A stretch of DNA of 64,000 nucleotides from Triatoma infestans (GCA_011037195.1 JAAEAF010009011.1:16585-80584), one strand, 5' to 3'; numbered from the stretch's first letter, positions 21,972-32,607 are shown. Numbers and translations are program-made. The notes: a model not told the origin generated them from the sequence alone.

Positions 21972-22143
21972 AAGCCGGGATTAGCTCAGTGGTAGCGCAC
22001 TGGTTTAGTAACACGGAGGTCCCGGGTTCAAATCCAGCAGTGCTGCTCTTAGCTTTTCTCAGACTCAGCGGCTGATTGTCCGATGTTAGGCAGTGCTGTC
22101 TGTAACAAGACAACACTGCCCGGAGGCTGGCTTGTAGTGAGAA
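21972..22143 (+). repeat. tRNA-derived SINE, divergent copy
   Basis: The head GCCGGGATTAGCTCAGTGG (A box) and GGTCCCGGGTTCAAATCC (B box) look like a tRNA, but the acceptor and T stems do not close, so it is not a tRNA gene. The body contains the GACAACACTGCCCGGAGGCTGGC segment shared with the SINE family at 40903 and 46284. Confidence 0.75.
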
Positions 22144-22480
22144 GTATACGTAATAGGTTTTAGAAGGAGAGAAATTAATGAGGAAGGGATGTGAGAAATA
22201 AGCTAGAATGAATGCTGAACACTCTTTACTAAAATAGAGACATAAAACTGCCAGGACTTTATACGTAAATAGAATTTAGAGATTTAGATTGAGCAATGAA
22301 AAAGGTAGTAGTTGGTTGCTGACGCGTTTAACTGCTATATAAAGTGTCCCAAGACTACCCCTTGTAGGGCTAGAGCAGCTGTATATATATAGAGTCTCCC
22401 ACTCTAGTCCGGCGAGGGAGATTCTTAGTATTTTGTGTGAGTGTGTCTCTCTCTGCTTTAGATCCCTCTCTTCGGATTCT
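22144..22480 (+). other. Interval resembling the 309-base tandem unit
   Basis: The order GAGAGAAATTAATGAGG, ACTGCCAGGACTT, TATATATATAGAGTCTCCCA with ACTCTAGTCC, then AGGGAGATTC and a CTCTCTC run resembles one unit of the array at 55045-56255 (GAGAGAAATTGGG, ACTGCACTGGACTT, TTATATACAGGTTCC with ACTCTAGCC). Similarity is low and seen by eye only. Confidence 0.35.
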
Positions 22481-22620
22481 ATTAAAATAACCCTGTGAGC
22501 GCCATTGACCGGAAATGTTGAAGTGCGAAAAAAAATCTGGTGTGAAACCCTGATACGAATTATTCTTACTGAAATTTACACAAATTTTTTGCAAAAAATT
22601 ATTAATTTTTATGACTAAAT
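22480..22620 (-). repeat. Modular repeat family, terminal scrap
   Basis: Contains AAAAAATCTGGTGTGAAAC, the inverse of the GTTTCACACCAGATTTTTT found at the end of complete copies, and a CCGGAAATG nearby. Little else aligns. Confidence 0.45.
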
Positions 22621-22977
22621 GTTTGCTTATCTTCAATTTTATATAATTAGAGAATTAAATTAAATGACATTTTACGAGGAAAGCCTACATATTTTTTTTC
22701 ATCAAAACTTCTTTACATGAACACTCTCGGAAAACAGGTTCCCAATAAAAGTGATGATAGGTCTCTGTATTCACTAATTAAATGAAATTCTCGGTGTCTG
22801 AGTGGATTCAATAAATATATTAATATTTACACTGTAACTACATTGAAGTGACTACCGGCATGTAATCTCACCCTTCTATATTTGTACTCGTATTAGACCT
22901 ATGACAAAAATTCGAAGATTAAAGAATAGTACCAAAATCCCGAGCTTGAAGAATATCGGTTTCTTCAACTTTCTCCG

Positions 22978-23200
22978 TCCACACGCGTTGATCTACTGGC
23001 TAGCGTACTCGCCTTTCGTGCAAGAATTCTGGGTTCGATTCTCGTGAGGGCAAAGTCGATGTTGACCCAGTAGCGTGATAAAAAATGGGAAGCTACAGTT
23101 AGTAGCGCCCTAAGTAGCTAAAAGGCGGAACTAAAAGGCGTGGGAACTGCGGCGTGCTTACCACACACGCTCCACCTATTCAAATCGCCGTATAGCATCG
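22978..23200 (+). repeat. tRNA-Glu-derived SINE, 3'-truncated
   Basis: The head CGTTGATCTACTGGCTAGCG with CTCGCCTTTCGTGCAAG and GGTTCGATTC is a tRNA-Glu(TTC)-like A box, anticodon arm and B box. The body GGCAAAGTCGATGTTGACCCAG onward matches the copies at 41350 and 44587. It stops at CCTATTCAAATCGCC where the densovirus-like sequence begins, and supplies the last codons of the minus-strand ORF there. Confidence 0.85.
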
Positions 23201-23520
23201 CCCCACCTATATTTTTGGCACACGCTAGCCCTTACACAATACGACTCATAACGTAAAGTGTAAGCCTTTCTGTTGTAACAATCGAAGAACAGAGAAAAAA
23301 TTTTCGTCATATTTCTTTCTGCCAAATTTCCATGAAATCGGCTGATAATCTCCACCACCAAATCATACGGCAGCCCATTAATAATACAGAAGCAAACAAA
23401 TTTTATTCTGGCATGATAAAAATTCAAATCCGCGCAGAATAAAACTTGATAAAAATAAGCAGGCCAGGTTGACAAAGAAAACTGTCGCTCCAGTTGATCA
23501 AATAGTTTATTAACATCCAT
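23176..23520 (-). pseudogene. Densovirus-like small ORF, truncated by a SINE
   Basis: An open 114-codon frame starts at an ATG seven bases after the stop of the capsid-like frame (23527-24240). I read it as part of the same integrated virus fragment because of the tight spacing, same strand and equally undecayed frame. It is rich in Cys, Tyr and Phe, with a FVCFCIINGLPYD segment near residues 41-53. The last residues and stop come from the SINE at 22978-23200, so the true C-terminus is lost. The bases before the ATG (TTTCAG) form a possible splice acceptor. The product is unrecognised; a parvovirus accessory ORF is an inference from context. Confidence 0.4.
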
Positions 23521-23526
23521 CTGAAA

Positions 23527-24240
23527 TTACACAATCTCATTATACATTCTGCCGCGAAATTGAAATCTATAATAAGTTCTAACTCTACACGTAATATATG
23601 TTACAAAAAGCTGAGTACTATCTTTTCCATTAGCATTTTTATGTTCAGCATTAAAAGGTCTTATATACAGCAAAGGAGGACATTTATTAATATCAGTCTT
23701 TATCATGAATTCACCCGCAGTTTTTGAATCATTCAACAAGCTAGGAGCATCAATCGCACGACATTTAGGATTCCATTTACACCTAATCTTCGTACGACGC
23801 GTAACAATCCTCTTTTTAACACCCGCAATCGTGGTCTCTCCAATATCCATTGTCTTTGGCGGGTTCCAAGATGTTTTTTTAACATCTGACGGATTATAAG
23901 AATTATTATAGAAATACTCAAAATAATTAGGACCTTTTCCGGATAAATCATTAATAACAACATCTTTATCAAAATAAGAATCAGCACCTTCCAATTTTTC
24001 TTCATTATACTTGGAGTTATAATATCCAAATATGGCATCAAAAACATTTTTGCTTTGACCAGTATTAATATGGCGAATATGATGAATATCAAACATATCA
24101 ATAACACATAATACGTCAACTAATCTGGCTTTACCATACACCTTACAATAAAAATTCATAATATCAGCGTCATTATTACAATCATAGTTCAAAACATTTA
24201 GCTGCTTAAAATGATGGTGATCTTGCTGGCAACCACTAAC
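23527..24240 (-). pseudogene. Densovirus (Parvoviridae)-like capsid C-terminal fragment
   Basis: The frame is open for 238 codons from a TGA at 24243-24241 to the stop at 23527 with no internal stop. The first ATG is about 28 codons in, so the start is missing. The last 60 residues show CPPLLYIRPF, then FVTYITCRVRTYY and a basic aromatic end, which resembles the final beta strands of parvovirus capsid proteins (P-x-x-(F/Y)-(V/I)-(K/R)-(I/P) followed by a strand ending basic). The RRTKIRCKWNP segment precedes it. This would be the jelly-roll coat protein; only its C-terminal half is here. The call rests on pattern memory. Alternatives are another small-DNA-virus coat or an unknown element protein. 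Confidence 0.5.
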
Positions 24241-24329
24241 TCATCCATCCATAGGGTTTCAACTTTCTCCATACAATACTGACCATATATATATATACAG
24301 TGACCTATTAATTTTGTTTGTAATACGTT

Positions 24330-24560
24330 TTCAGAATAAATTCATTTACACGGGGTTTTGAGGTAGGGAGGTTAAGCTTTCCTCTAAAGTGCCATTTGAA
24401 TTAAACTGTACGTCTCTAATATCTATATTATATTAACTAGAATTTCCAAATTTGGAAATAATCAGTACGACATTGCTGAAGAGTTTCTGCACTTTTTGTT
24501 GTTCTTGTTGCTATTTTCTCCCTAATACTAACGGGTTTCATTAAACTTATATGAATAAAC
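24330..24560 (+). repeat. Modular repeat family, decayed fragment
   Basis: Shows AAATTCATTTA, a G-rich block, TTTCCTCTAAAGTGCCATTT and a TTCTAATATCTA...AACTAGAATTTCC region in the order of one module. Confidence 0.55.
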
Positions 24561-24689
24561 AACCATAACAAGGGTCATTTATTGGAATTTTGGATTCTCC
24601 AAACAAGAAAATAATAGAACAAAATTTCTGTGCCATTGAATCAGTCGTCTTACCAACTTTATTTTACTACAGTTTAGAAGAAGAAAAAG

Positions 24690-25370
24690 TCTTTATTTAC
24701 ACAATACATTCTTTTGTGAAAATAAAAATACAAAAATAATGATAATGATGAACTAAAATAATTTGTAAATAACTAATGTAATTTAAAGACAACAACATGG
24801 TCAATGACCGTCCGTGAAGTCTGTAAGAAATTATCAATTACAATTTAAAGTTTTTGATTTGTTGTATAAAGTGAGATATTGAAAATTTTTGTTCTTAATC
24901 AAAATTATTGATGTGACATTAAAATTTAAAAAGATTTTTATATAAAATTATTTTATTTGATTTTTTTTACCCTGACTCTACTTTTTTTTATTAATTATAT
25001 TTAAAAATTACGATTAATTGTATTTATATATATATACATTTTTCATTTCTCTCTCTTTTTCCTTTTAAACAAAAAATACAAATAAATAACATAAATAAAT
25101 TTTTCTTTATTTGCTGAGAAAGGATTCAGGTAGTTAATATTTCAAGTAGAGAGCGATACTCGACGGGCGTACGCCGCTTTACAATATCCTTCTAGCGCCA
25201 CCCAATCTTTACCGTACAGGTATTCTATTAACATTTTTCTACAGAGCGACGAGGATCTAAACCGAACCCGGCGAATTTCGCCTAATGCTGGGCAGCCCGC
25301 CAGGAAATGGTACAGATTCTCATTCTCTTCTTGATCGCACAATGTACACTCTTAAGTCGCTCGACTTAAA
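24690..25370 (-). pseudogene. LINE C-terminus and 3' UTR
   Basis: The minus-strand frame 25342-25142 reads CDQEENENLYHFLAGCPALGEIRRVRF near its start, a CxxC...HFLxxCP knuckle, then YLYGKDWVALEGYCKAAYARR and a stop. It is the same C-terminal type as 21145-21830 and 52223-52817. The 3' UTR holds GGACGGTCATTGACCATG near 24800-24815 and ends in AATAAAGAC. Upstream the element stops abruptly at a plus-strand LINE RT. Confidence 0.8.
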
Positions 25371-25384
25371 GAATTTATTTATTC

Positions 25385-26347
25385 TGTAACGGCCACACTT
25401 CTGAATTAAATGAGGTTAAACAAGGAGTTCCGCTAGGGTCTGTTTTTGGACCAATCTTATTCCTGCTATACATTAATGACTTAGATATGGCATTTCCGGG
25501 AGAATGTATCTTGTACGCTGACGACACCACATTAATAGCGAAAGGCAGGGCTGTTGAAGAGGTGACAAAGATGGCTAATGGTAACATTTCATCCCTCAAT
25601 GATTGGCGGCAAAAAAATGAATTGTTATTAAATGAGAAGAAAACTCAGAGCTTACTACTTAGCCTAATTGAGAAGAAAAAAGTAGAAACTAAAGTATTTC
25701 TAGGTGTCACAATAGATTGCAGGCTTACTTGGAAAAGTCATATACATATCTTGAGTAACAAGTTATCAAAAATAATTTTTTTATTGAGAAAACTGCGTGA
25801 AGAAGTTCCAGCTGAGGTTATAAAGACTGCCTACTATGGTCTGTTTCATTCCAGAATGGTAAATGGTGTTGAGCCATGTGGGGGAATCTCCGAAGCTTAT
25901 ATTGTTTTTAGACTTCAGAAAAGAGCTATTAGAACAATGATGAAAAAGAGGGCTCGGGTTAGCTGCAGGCCTCTCTTCAAAAAATTAAATATAATGACGC
26001 TACCCTCAGTATTCATTTTGAAACAAGCACTGCGTAAGAAAAAAGAGCCTTTAATTGAAACTAGAGGTGATAAGCATAATCACAATCTACGCAATAAAGA
26101 TATGCTATGTATGCTTTACAAACGACTAGTGATATCTGATCAACTTTCCAGTGTCATGTCGGCGAGAGTATTTAACAAAATTCCCTTAGGTGTAAAACGG
26201 TTAAGTGAGAATCACTTCAAACAAACCATCACCAGTTTCTTGATAAAGAATTGTTTTTATGACATAAAAGAATTTATTAATGCAGAGTGGGGAGTGATGA
26301 ACATTTCAAGTAAGACTGAAAGTTTTGCAGTTAGTTTTAATATATAG
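25385..26347 (+). pseudogene. Jockey-superfamily LINE reverse transcriptase, C-terminal half
   Basis: Open without a stop for more than 310 codons. It starts inside RT motif B (ELNEVKQGVPLGSVFGPILF, about 25403), continues with LLYINDLDM and motif C LYADDTTLI (about 25510-25540), and then the palm and thumb (FLGVTIDCRLTWKSHI near 25700, TAYYGLFHSRMVNG near 25830, LQKRAIRTM near 25915, FKKLNIMTLPSVFIL near 25980). It ends naturally at a TAG at 26345 after FYDIKEF. It is truncated at its 5' end, within the catalytic core, so it is inactive, but the frame is the least decayed LINE coding stretch here. The wording fits a CR1/Jockey-like group; exact clade not assigned. Confidence 0.85.
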
Positions 26348-27854
26348 TGTAAAGTCGTATAGAGTGGTTGATCGTCTATTATATACATTTTATCTAACAA
26401 ATTACACTGTAATGTTTTATAAAATGGATGAGTGCTGCTATCTATTATTTTCAACTGAATATTATTAACAAATTCGCATTGTAAACAATGAATAAGGGTA
26501 CTAAACATATTTTTCTACAAATCTATATTATTACTTATATTTAAATTTAGAACTGTAAAAATCCATATAAAAATTTTGAAATATAGCTTTTAATTTCTGA
26601 AAACCAAAAAATATTTTTTCCTAATTATTTCCAGTGCCAAAATTTGGAAAAGGTTTAATGTATACAAAAAAATTGGAGACAGTTTAGTTTACTGCAGTTT
26701 ATACGATTATAAATTTAATATTACCTCGCTAAAGTGAATTTATTCTGTAAAATGTTTCCAATAATAGTTAATAATTTAAAACTGGAAAGTTAGTATTAAA
26801 AGAATTCGGGAAACTGTACTGAAAAATCGGACTTTCAAAGTTACGGATTCCAACGAGAAGGGTCAGCCAAGATATTTAATATTTATCGCCTCACCCAAGT
26901 GTTCACAGTCTAAAAAATTCTTTGCCTAAATAATCAAATGGGTTCCTAACAGAACCAAAAATAAATAAAAAAAAAAACCATAATAATAAATTAATATCAG
27001 CTTTGTATATTTAAAATTTCATTATTTGCTTTATATTAATATTCAAACCATCTAATTCATCACCTTCCAAATCCATAGTCCAGCTCTTGTTTATACTTCC
27101 GCCCATCATACAAACACGATATTTCAATAAACTGGGAAATATGGCCTCTGACCAAGAAATTGTTTTATTAATCTCATTTAACGCTTTTTTAAAATTTTAA
27201 ACCTGGAAAAACAAAAAAATGCTGGAACTTTTATTAAATGTTTTGTTAAATATTTTTAGACTACTTTACTAATGGCAAAGTTTTTCAGCTCTCTTTTTTA
27301 TTATATTTATTTACAATATAAATATATTATATTTATTAGGTATTATTATATTTATTTTGTCAAAATATTAAATTTTATTTTTTTTTGGTTCTGCACCAAA
27401 TACTATTTTTTAGAAATCAAATTATAATTAATATTTTTATCGAGTGTAAATTTAAAAAGGTAGGAAAAGAAAAGAAGAGAAGTCTGAAATTGTCTTATAT
27501 TTTTTTTGTAAAAAAAAAATAATGTATTGAAGTAAAAGAGAAATTTGGTTCTCCTATCCAACCGGAAAAGCCAAGTCAGGATCTGGTGTTTGGTTGTAAA
27601 TGGACTTTGTGAGGAGAAAGATTATAAAGAAAATGAAATGACCGAGCGAAAAGTTATGATGTTGGCTGGTGATGTAGAACGGAAGCGTTGGCTAGTTGAA
27701 CGGTATAGTTAGGATTCTTGCTTGTTTCAATGGACGATTAGCTAATGTGGCTTGTTTGGTGAACATTCTTTAGTCTTGCCTAAAAGGGATTTTTGGCAGG
27801 AAGCAGATTGCAGTTAGTTGATTGCTTGTAGAAAGAATTTTTTGAGTAATTAGA
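26348..27854. other. AT-rich interval, no gene seen
   Basis: Inverse copies of short A/T-rich words are frequent and no open frame with motif is present. The first part may be the 3' UTR of the LINE at 25385-26347. Confidence 0.45.
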
Positions 27855-28062
27855 AAGCCGCTGGAGCCGTTTTCGTGGAAATCACGAAAAACTGGGGAAA
27901 AAAATCATTCAGTAAAGTCGCATTTCCGGTTGATAGAATTTGGCCGAAATCTTCATGATTGGCGGTGATAGTACCTAAACAGAATATCAAGTTTGGAAGT
28001 TCCTGGGCTTTTCGTTTTTGAGGTATTCTGTTAAGACATACACACACCCGCACACACACCAT
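27855..28062 (-). repeat. Modular repeat family, 5' fragment
   Basis: The minus strand reads TGGTGTGTGTGCGGG, AAAACGAAAAGCCCAGGAAC, CAAACTTGATATTCTGTTTA, CCGGAAATGCGAC and the GGCTCCAGCGGC block in order, matching the left part of complete copies. Confidence 0.65.
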
Positions 28063-28222
28063 AGAATAGAATAGAAAGCGGGGCGGCGGGGGGGGGAGCC
28101 TCATTCCACTGCGACCTAAAAATTGAGGTCTATTGTGGATCCCCTTAAGTTACAGAACAGCCCCCAGCTTTGCCCTCCTAATCAATCCTAGCAAAGCTGA
28201 GAGCGGCTCCGTCATGAAGCTT

Positions 28223-28816
28223 TCAGCTTCGGGATTGCCCGTCCCCAATGAAGAAACCTAATCCTCGCCAGGCCGGCGNNNNNNNNNNNNNNNNNNNNNN
28301 NNNNNNNNNNNNNNNNNNNNNNNNNNNNNNNNNNNNNNNNNNNNNNNNNNNNNNNNNNNNNNNNNNNNNNNNNNNNNNNNNNNNNNNNNNNNNNNNNNNN
28401 NNNNNNNNNNNNNNNNNNNNNNNNNNNNNNNNNNNNNNNNNNNNNNNNNNNNNNNNNNNNNNNNNNNNNNNNNNNNNNNNNNNNNNNNNNNNNNNNNNNN
28501 NNNNNNNNNNNNNNNNNNNNNNNNNNNNNNNNNNNNCCCTAGCGCAGAGTTGTAACGCCACGACTTCAGCCTGAAAGACCGTGGCGTACTTCCCTAGGCT
28601 GGCCTTAATTTTAACTTTAGGCCTGCCCCCGTAGACCCCAGCTCCGACCCCAGTCGGAGTTTTGGATCCATCTGTATACCAGATCGAGTTACCGAACAGG
28701 GGTGGGTCGCAGCCCCATTCGCCTCTGCTCGGTATGGAAGTTCCTTTCGAACAAATACTTGGGAACCATCCTATCCGTTGGCATCCCCAGAAGATAGTCC
28801 GCCTTGATTTCCTCAA
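28223..28816 (-). pseudogene. RNase H domain of the LINE, split by assembly gap
   Basis: SIWYTDGSKTPTGVGAG near 28690-28640 holds the first catalytic Asp, and LGKYATVFQAEVVALQLCA near 28595-28540 holds the Glu. The rest, including the SDS and HxGxxGNExAD motifs, falls in 258 unknown bases. After the gap only AWRGLGFFIGDG and a few residues precede the stop near 28223. The domain would remove the RNA strand during element copying. Confidence 0.85.
28279..28536. other. Assembly gap (258 N)
   Basis: All bases are N. Because it lies in a coding repeat, its true size may differ. Confidence 1.
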
Positions 28817-29156
28817 TCAACCTCTGGTTATTACGATCATGCCTAGAGGTGATGGGAGGCGGCCCCTGCAGGAGCCTATGTATTCCCATTCTGGCTTCGC
28901 CTAGAACGAGAATGTGTAATGGTGGCAGATTGAGGAGGACTTCCAACGCCGCAGTCGGGGTGGTCTTCAGGGCCCCCGTGGAACCAAGGCATGCTCGCCT
29001 TTGGATCCCACCGAGCCCTTCCACCGCCCCCTTCTGCAACGTTTTGGTCCACCAAACTACCGACCATATGTAACCATGGGTCTGATGATCCTGGTGTAGA
29101 TCCATAGTGACAGACTTGGGCGCAAGCCCCAGTTTCTCCCACAAAGCTGTCTGCAT
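28689..29156 (-). pseudogene. LINE RT-RNase H connection region
   Basis: The frame carries GGIQRRACLGSTGALKTTPTAAL then LEVLLNLPPLHILVLGEARM, the conserved linker between RT thumb and RNase H in this LINE group (xxRxACLxxTGAxRTTPTxALExLLxLPPL). It follows the RT with a shift and leads directly into the RNase H frame. Confidence 0.85.
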
Positions 29157-29427
29157 CTATTAAATGACGCATCGGCTCTGTGAGGAATTTTGTCAATGTG
29201 TTGATTTCAAGAGAGTCTTCTGTCGAAAGTAACGCCAAGGTACTTCGCCTCCGTCGCAAATGGAATCGGGGTATGCCCAAGTAATAGAGGCCTAAGGCCT
29301 TCCAACTTGTGGCGCAATGTGAAAGGAACTATTATGGCTTTGTGGGGGTTTATGGACAAGTCCTCCTCCCTACACCATTCCTAACCAGGTTTAGAGCTGC
29401 TTGAACCCGCTCTGCAATCGTAGTAGG

Positions 29428-30623
29428 CTATTTGCCTCTTACCACGATCGCCAAATCATCTGCGTAGCCTAGACAGTCAATGCCATCAGCAGATAGTTGG
29501 CCATCAACGACCAAAGTCCACATCAGAGGGGACAAAACCCCTCCCTGTGGACAACCCCTCCCTACTTTTACCCTAAGGGTGGTCTGGCCTATTGTCGAGA
29601 TGTTAAATGTGGAGAGAGTTGATGACCGAGGTGCGCGAGACGTTATTGAATGCGCCCTCAATGTCCAAAAAGGTGGCTACAGCAATTTCCTTGTCCTCCA
29701 AGGATTTTGATAGCAGCCTGTTAAGATCATCCACTGCGGCCTCAGCCGACCTACCTGGTTGATAAGCGTATTGGCGGGCACTTAGGGGGTTTGCACACAA
29801 GACCTCATCCCTAATATATCTGCCCACCAACCTTTCCAGAGCTTTGCTCAGGAAAGAGGTTAGGCTAATCGGTCTATACGAGCCTGGCGTGAGGTCAGAC
29901 ACGCTACCCACCTTGGGGAGGTAGATCACCTTGACCTTCGCCACGGTACCAGCGTATATCTTCGGGCTATGCATGCCCTAAAGATTCTACACAGGTATGG
30001 TAAAAGAATATCTAGTCCTTTTTGTAGAAGGACCGGTTAAATCCCATCCGTCCCAGGAGATTTGAAAGGTAGGGATTTATTGATGGCCCACCTGACTTTG
30101 CTTGGCCTGGTTATGAGAGTGGCGAGTTTCCAGTCCTCTGGAGAAGGTCTAATGAGCCTTTCCCCAGGGATCCCCGCCACCTCTAGGCCTGCAAGTCGGG
30201 ATGAGCCTGGAAAGTTCGTCTCCGCGAGGAGCTCTAAGCTTTCCTCTTCGGAGACTGTGAAGGTCCCATCCCCCTTTCGGAGGAACCCCACTTCCTTCGC
30301 AGTACCATCTTTGGCCAACGCTCTGTGGATTCTGGCGCATGAGGGTGAGTCCTCAATCTCTCGCAAAACCGCCTCCACGAACGTCTTTTGGCCTTCCTAA
30401 TTTCTTTATTGTACTGCGTGAGGCCATTCCGATAGACGGTCCAGTTCTGGGTAACTTTGGCCCTGTTGAACAGTTTTCTCACCTCGGCCCTCAGTTTCTC
30501 GAGGTGATTGTTCCACCAGACCGTCTTTCCTCTTTGTGGTCTTGACCTTACCAGACAGTTTTCTTGGAAGGCAGTGGCTATCGTCTCCTGCACCTCCTCT
30601 ACCGTCTGCTCAAGACCCTCCAC
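29428..30623 (-). pseudogene. LINE reverse transcriptase, several frames
   Basis: Upstream frame 30623-30234 has KTVWWNNHLEKLRAEVRKLF, the usual linker before RT. Then 30378-30037 ends with KSPGTDGI. Frame 29974-29603 has GSYRPISLTSFLSKALERL, YAYQPGRSAEAAVDDL and motif A as ATFLDIEGAFNNV. Frame 29661-29428 has motif B as RGCPQGGVLSPLMW and motif C as CLGYADDLAIVV. All RT motifs survive, separated by small frameshifts, so decay is recent. The enzyme would copy the LINE RNA at a nicked site. Confidence 0.9.
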
Positions 30624-30644
30624 CCCTCTCCCGTCAGAGATTCC

Positions 30645-31456
30645 CTATGCTGCTCTATACTTGAGGTAATCCACAAATCCTTCCCAATCGGTTTCCCGAG
30701 GGTTCCGGAATGTTACCTGCTGCAGCGGGGGGGTGTCGATGGTGAACCTGATGTGCCTGTGGTCGGAGCAAGATGGTTCCGAAGATACATGCCAGTTCCT
30801 GATGTCCTCACTCAGCCTATGGGTGGTCAGGGTCAAGTCCAACACCTCTCTCCTGGCCACCGTAACGAAGGTGGGTTCCTTACCTAAATTAGAGATTAGT
30901 AACCCTTTGCCATAGATAAAATCCAAAAGGGACTTACCTCTGCTGTTGCAGTTGCAGCTCCCCCAAGCAGGGTGGTGTGCGTTAGCATCACATCCCACGA
31001 AGAGCGAGAGATTCTTCGCCTCACAGAAGTCGACGATCTCTCCCATCAGGTCCGGGAGGCAAGACTGGTCCTCACCGGGAAAGTAGGCGGAGCAGGCCAC
31101 CAGCCTCCTGATTCCACCTTTGGTCCGTGCCGTGATGATTGTTGTAACAAAATCGCCTGAGCAAAGTGCTGTCAGCAAGTTACCGTCAATCTGATTATTA
31201 AGGACTATACAGGCTCTGGGTTTCCCAGAGCTCTTACAGTATAACACCTTACCTTGGAATGGGCGAATGCCTCTGACTTCCCCGGCTCCTGCACCAGAGC
31301 GATATGTAGTCGCTCTGATTCAAACCTCCTGCACAAGACCGCTGAAGCGGCCTTGGCGTGATGGAGGTTGATTTGCAGGACCCGTAACCACATCCTAAGA
31401 TGTAGTAGGGGGTCGGGAAGGCGAGCTAGGCTCGTCCCCCCGCCGCACTTCGGCAT
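30645..31456 (-). pseudogene. LINE apurinic-type endonuclease
   Basis: Two overlapping frames form the domain. The N-terminal part (31456-31205) has LRVLQINLHHAKAASAVL and LVQEPG with the catalytic Glu. The remainder (31247-30645) has ACSAYFPGEDQS, FVGCDANAHHPAWGS (catalytic Asp and Asn) and SCSDHRHIRF (SDH motif). It nicks target DNA to prime reverse transcription. All key residues are visible, but a frameshift near 31220 separates the halves. Confidence 0.9.
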
Positions 31457-32040
31457 CCTCGGGCGCCAGACACCGAACTGACCCCGGCTTCGCCCAGAGC
31501 GGCGAACAAGCCCTTCCCCCTGTCGGTTATTTTGCCTCTCTTTTTGCCTGCCTTACGGCAGGCTGAGGGCTTGGGTGCGCGAGCCTCCGTTGTCGGAACA
31601 TCCAACGCGGGGGCCCGCGCCAGCTTAGAAGTGGAGGGAGCACCCTCCGCCGGGCGGATCGCCTCGGCGGAAGGGGCCCCAACCCCCACCTCATCGCCTC
31701 GTTTATCCTTGGTTCGGAACTTCAACCTGCCGAACCCGTAGAATGGAGCCATGTCTAGACTCCTCAGGATTTCCAGGGACTCCTTTCCCATGGAGAAAGT
31801 GAAGAGCTGGCCTTTGCTCTCCGGAACACACCCCATAACCGTCCAGAAGCCGGGATTGAGGCCCTGGTTGCCAAACCTCAAGAGGCTGACAACCCTCTCT
31901 GCTATCACCGGCTAGCCATCCTCATGGGGTACAAAGACCGAGCACGTCACCGGCTTCGGGACCTCGTCCCCCACCAGGACCCTGAGAGCCGCAGCGAAGG
32001 GACGACTTCCGTCACCCAGGACGCACTCCCCTTGTCTGCA
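31426..32040 (-). pseudogene. LINE ORF1 with DUF4780-like domain
   Basis: The frame 31908-31426 (160 codons) has LNPGFWTVMGCVPESKGQ then LFTFSMGKESLEILRSL, which fits the C-terminal end of the DUF4780 domain found in ORF1 of insect LINEs. The same frame continues upstream past one stop (near 31913) with LRVLVGDEVPKPVTCSVF to about 32040. The downstream part is Ala/Pro/Lys-rich and low in complexity. It probably binds element RNA. The N-terminus is missing. Confidence 0.75.
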
Positions 32041-32130
32041 CAAGTAAGCAGGAGAAACCCTGCTTTATGGGTGCATTTAAGAAAACGCACCTGACGATCC
32101 TCCGTGGAGGCCGCTATGGTGGACAGCAGA

Positions 32131-32345
32131 ATTTGTTTTTTTATTTGAAACCCGAAGTTTAGGCAAACATTGTTTACCTTGTTGTGACAAGACTTCCAAA
32201 CTTCTCTCACTCTAAGATAGCCCCTGAAGAAGGTAAACAATGTTTGCCGAAACGTCGGGTTTCAAATAAAAAAAACACTCAAAAATTATTTGGTGTTTTC
32301 TTGGATACTTCCTGGCCGATAAGCCAACTAATAGATACATTTGAT
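32131..32345. mobile_element. PLE terminus with inverted pair of hammerhead-like arms
   Basis: A plus-strand PLE end (32210-32335) has a hammerhead-like motif and a tail (GGTGTTTTCTTGGATAC, TGGCCGATAAGCCAAC) shared with the minus-strand PLE end at 4791-4870. To its left, 32131-32180 is an inverted copy of the motif's 3' half (from AAATAAAAAAAC back to GGTAAACAATG). The two arms are about 40 bases apart. The LINE at 28090-32040 lies directly next to the left arm. Confidence 0.7.
32218..32262 (+). ncRNA. Hammerhead-ribozyme-like motif
   Basis: Core CTGAAGA at 32224-32230. Stem II pairs 32232-32238 with 32242-32248 (seven pairs, one G-T), loop AAT. GAAA at 32249-32252, then CGTC with TC at the cleavage position. 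Stem I pairs 32219-32223 with 32257-32261 (five pairs). All core positions fit the consensus. Confidence 0.7.
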
Positions 32346-32607
32346 CATTTTTTCGTATTTAGGGTACCCCAAAACATATGTATCTATTTCCGTTAAAAAA
32401 ATCAATTTTGAAAATCTTGCCCGATAGCAATACTTCCACTTGCCAAGAGTTAAAAAGGAAAGTGAAAAAACCTGTACAATGCGCTACGGTTGGTGGAGGG
32501 TCTATTCCCGACTTTTTCCCATTTCTATCATTGCAGAGACATTCATCGAACAAATCTATTGATGGCTTATTTTAATGTCAAATGATGGGACATTTGGTCA
32601 TACATAC

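Larger units (their letters stand above)
28090..32040 (-). mobile_element. Nearly full-length Jockey/R1-superfamily LINE with DUF4780-like ORF1
   Basis: The minus strand carries, in order, an ORF1 with a DUF4780-like domain (32040-31426), an APE-type endonuclease (31420-30645), RT (30623-29428) and RNase H (28816-28223), then a short 3' UTR. GC content is clearly higher than in the flanks, suggesting a recent arrival. Several frameshifts and stops break the long ORF, and an assembly gap falls inside the RNase H. At its 5' side it abuts a PLE end at 32131. Order and domains are those of I/Jockey-superfamily elements of insects. Confidence 0.9.

Noticed and set aside
21972..22045. Possible functional tRNA gene
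   Set aside because: A and B boxes are present, but acceptor and T stems do not pair and the downstream body is shared with SINE copies.
23705..23899. 64-codon plus-strand frame
   Set aside because: Antisense to the longer capsid-like frame, no motif of its own.
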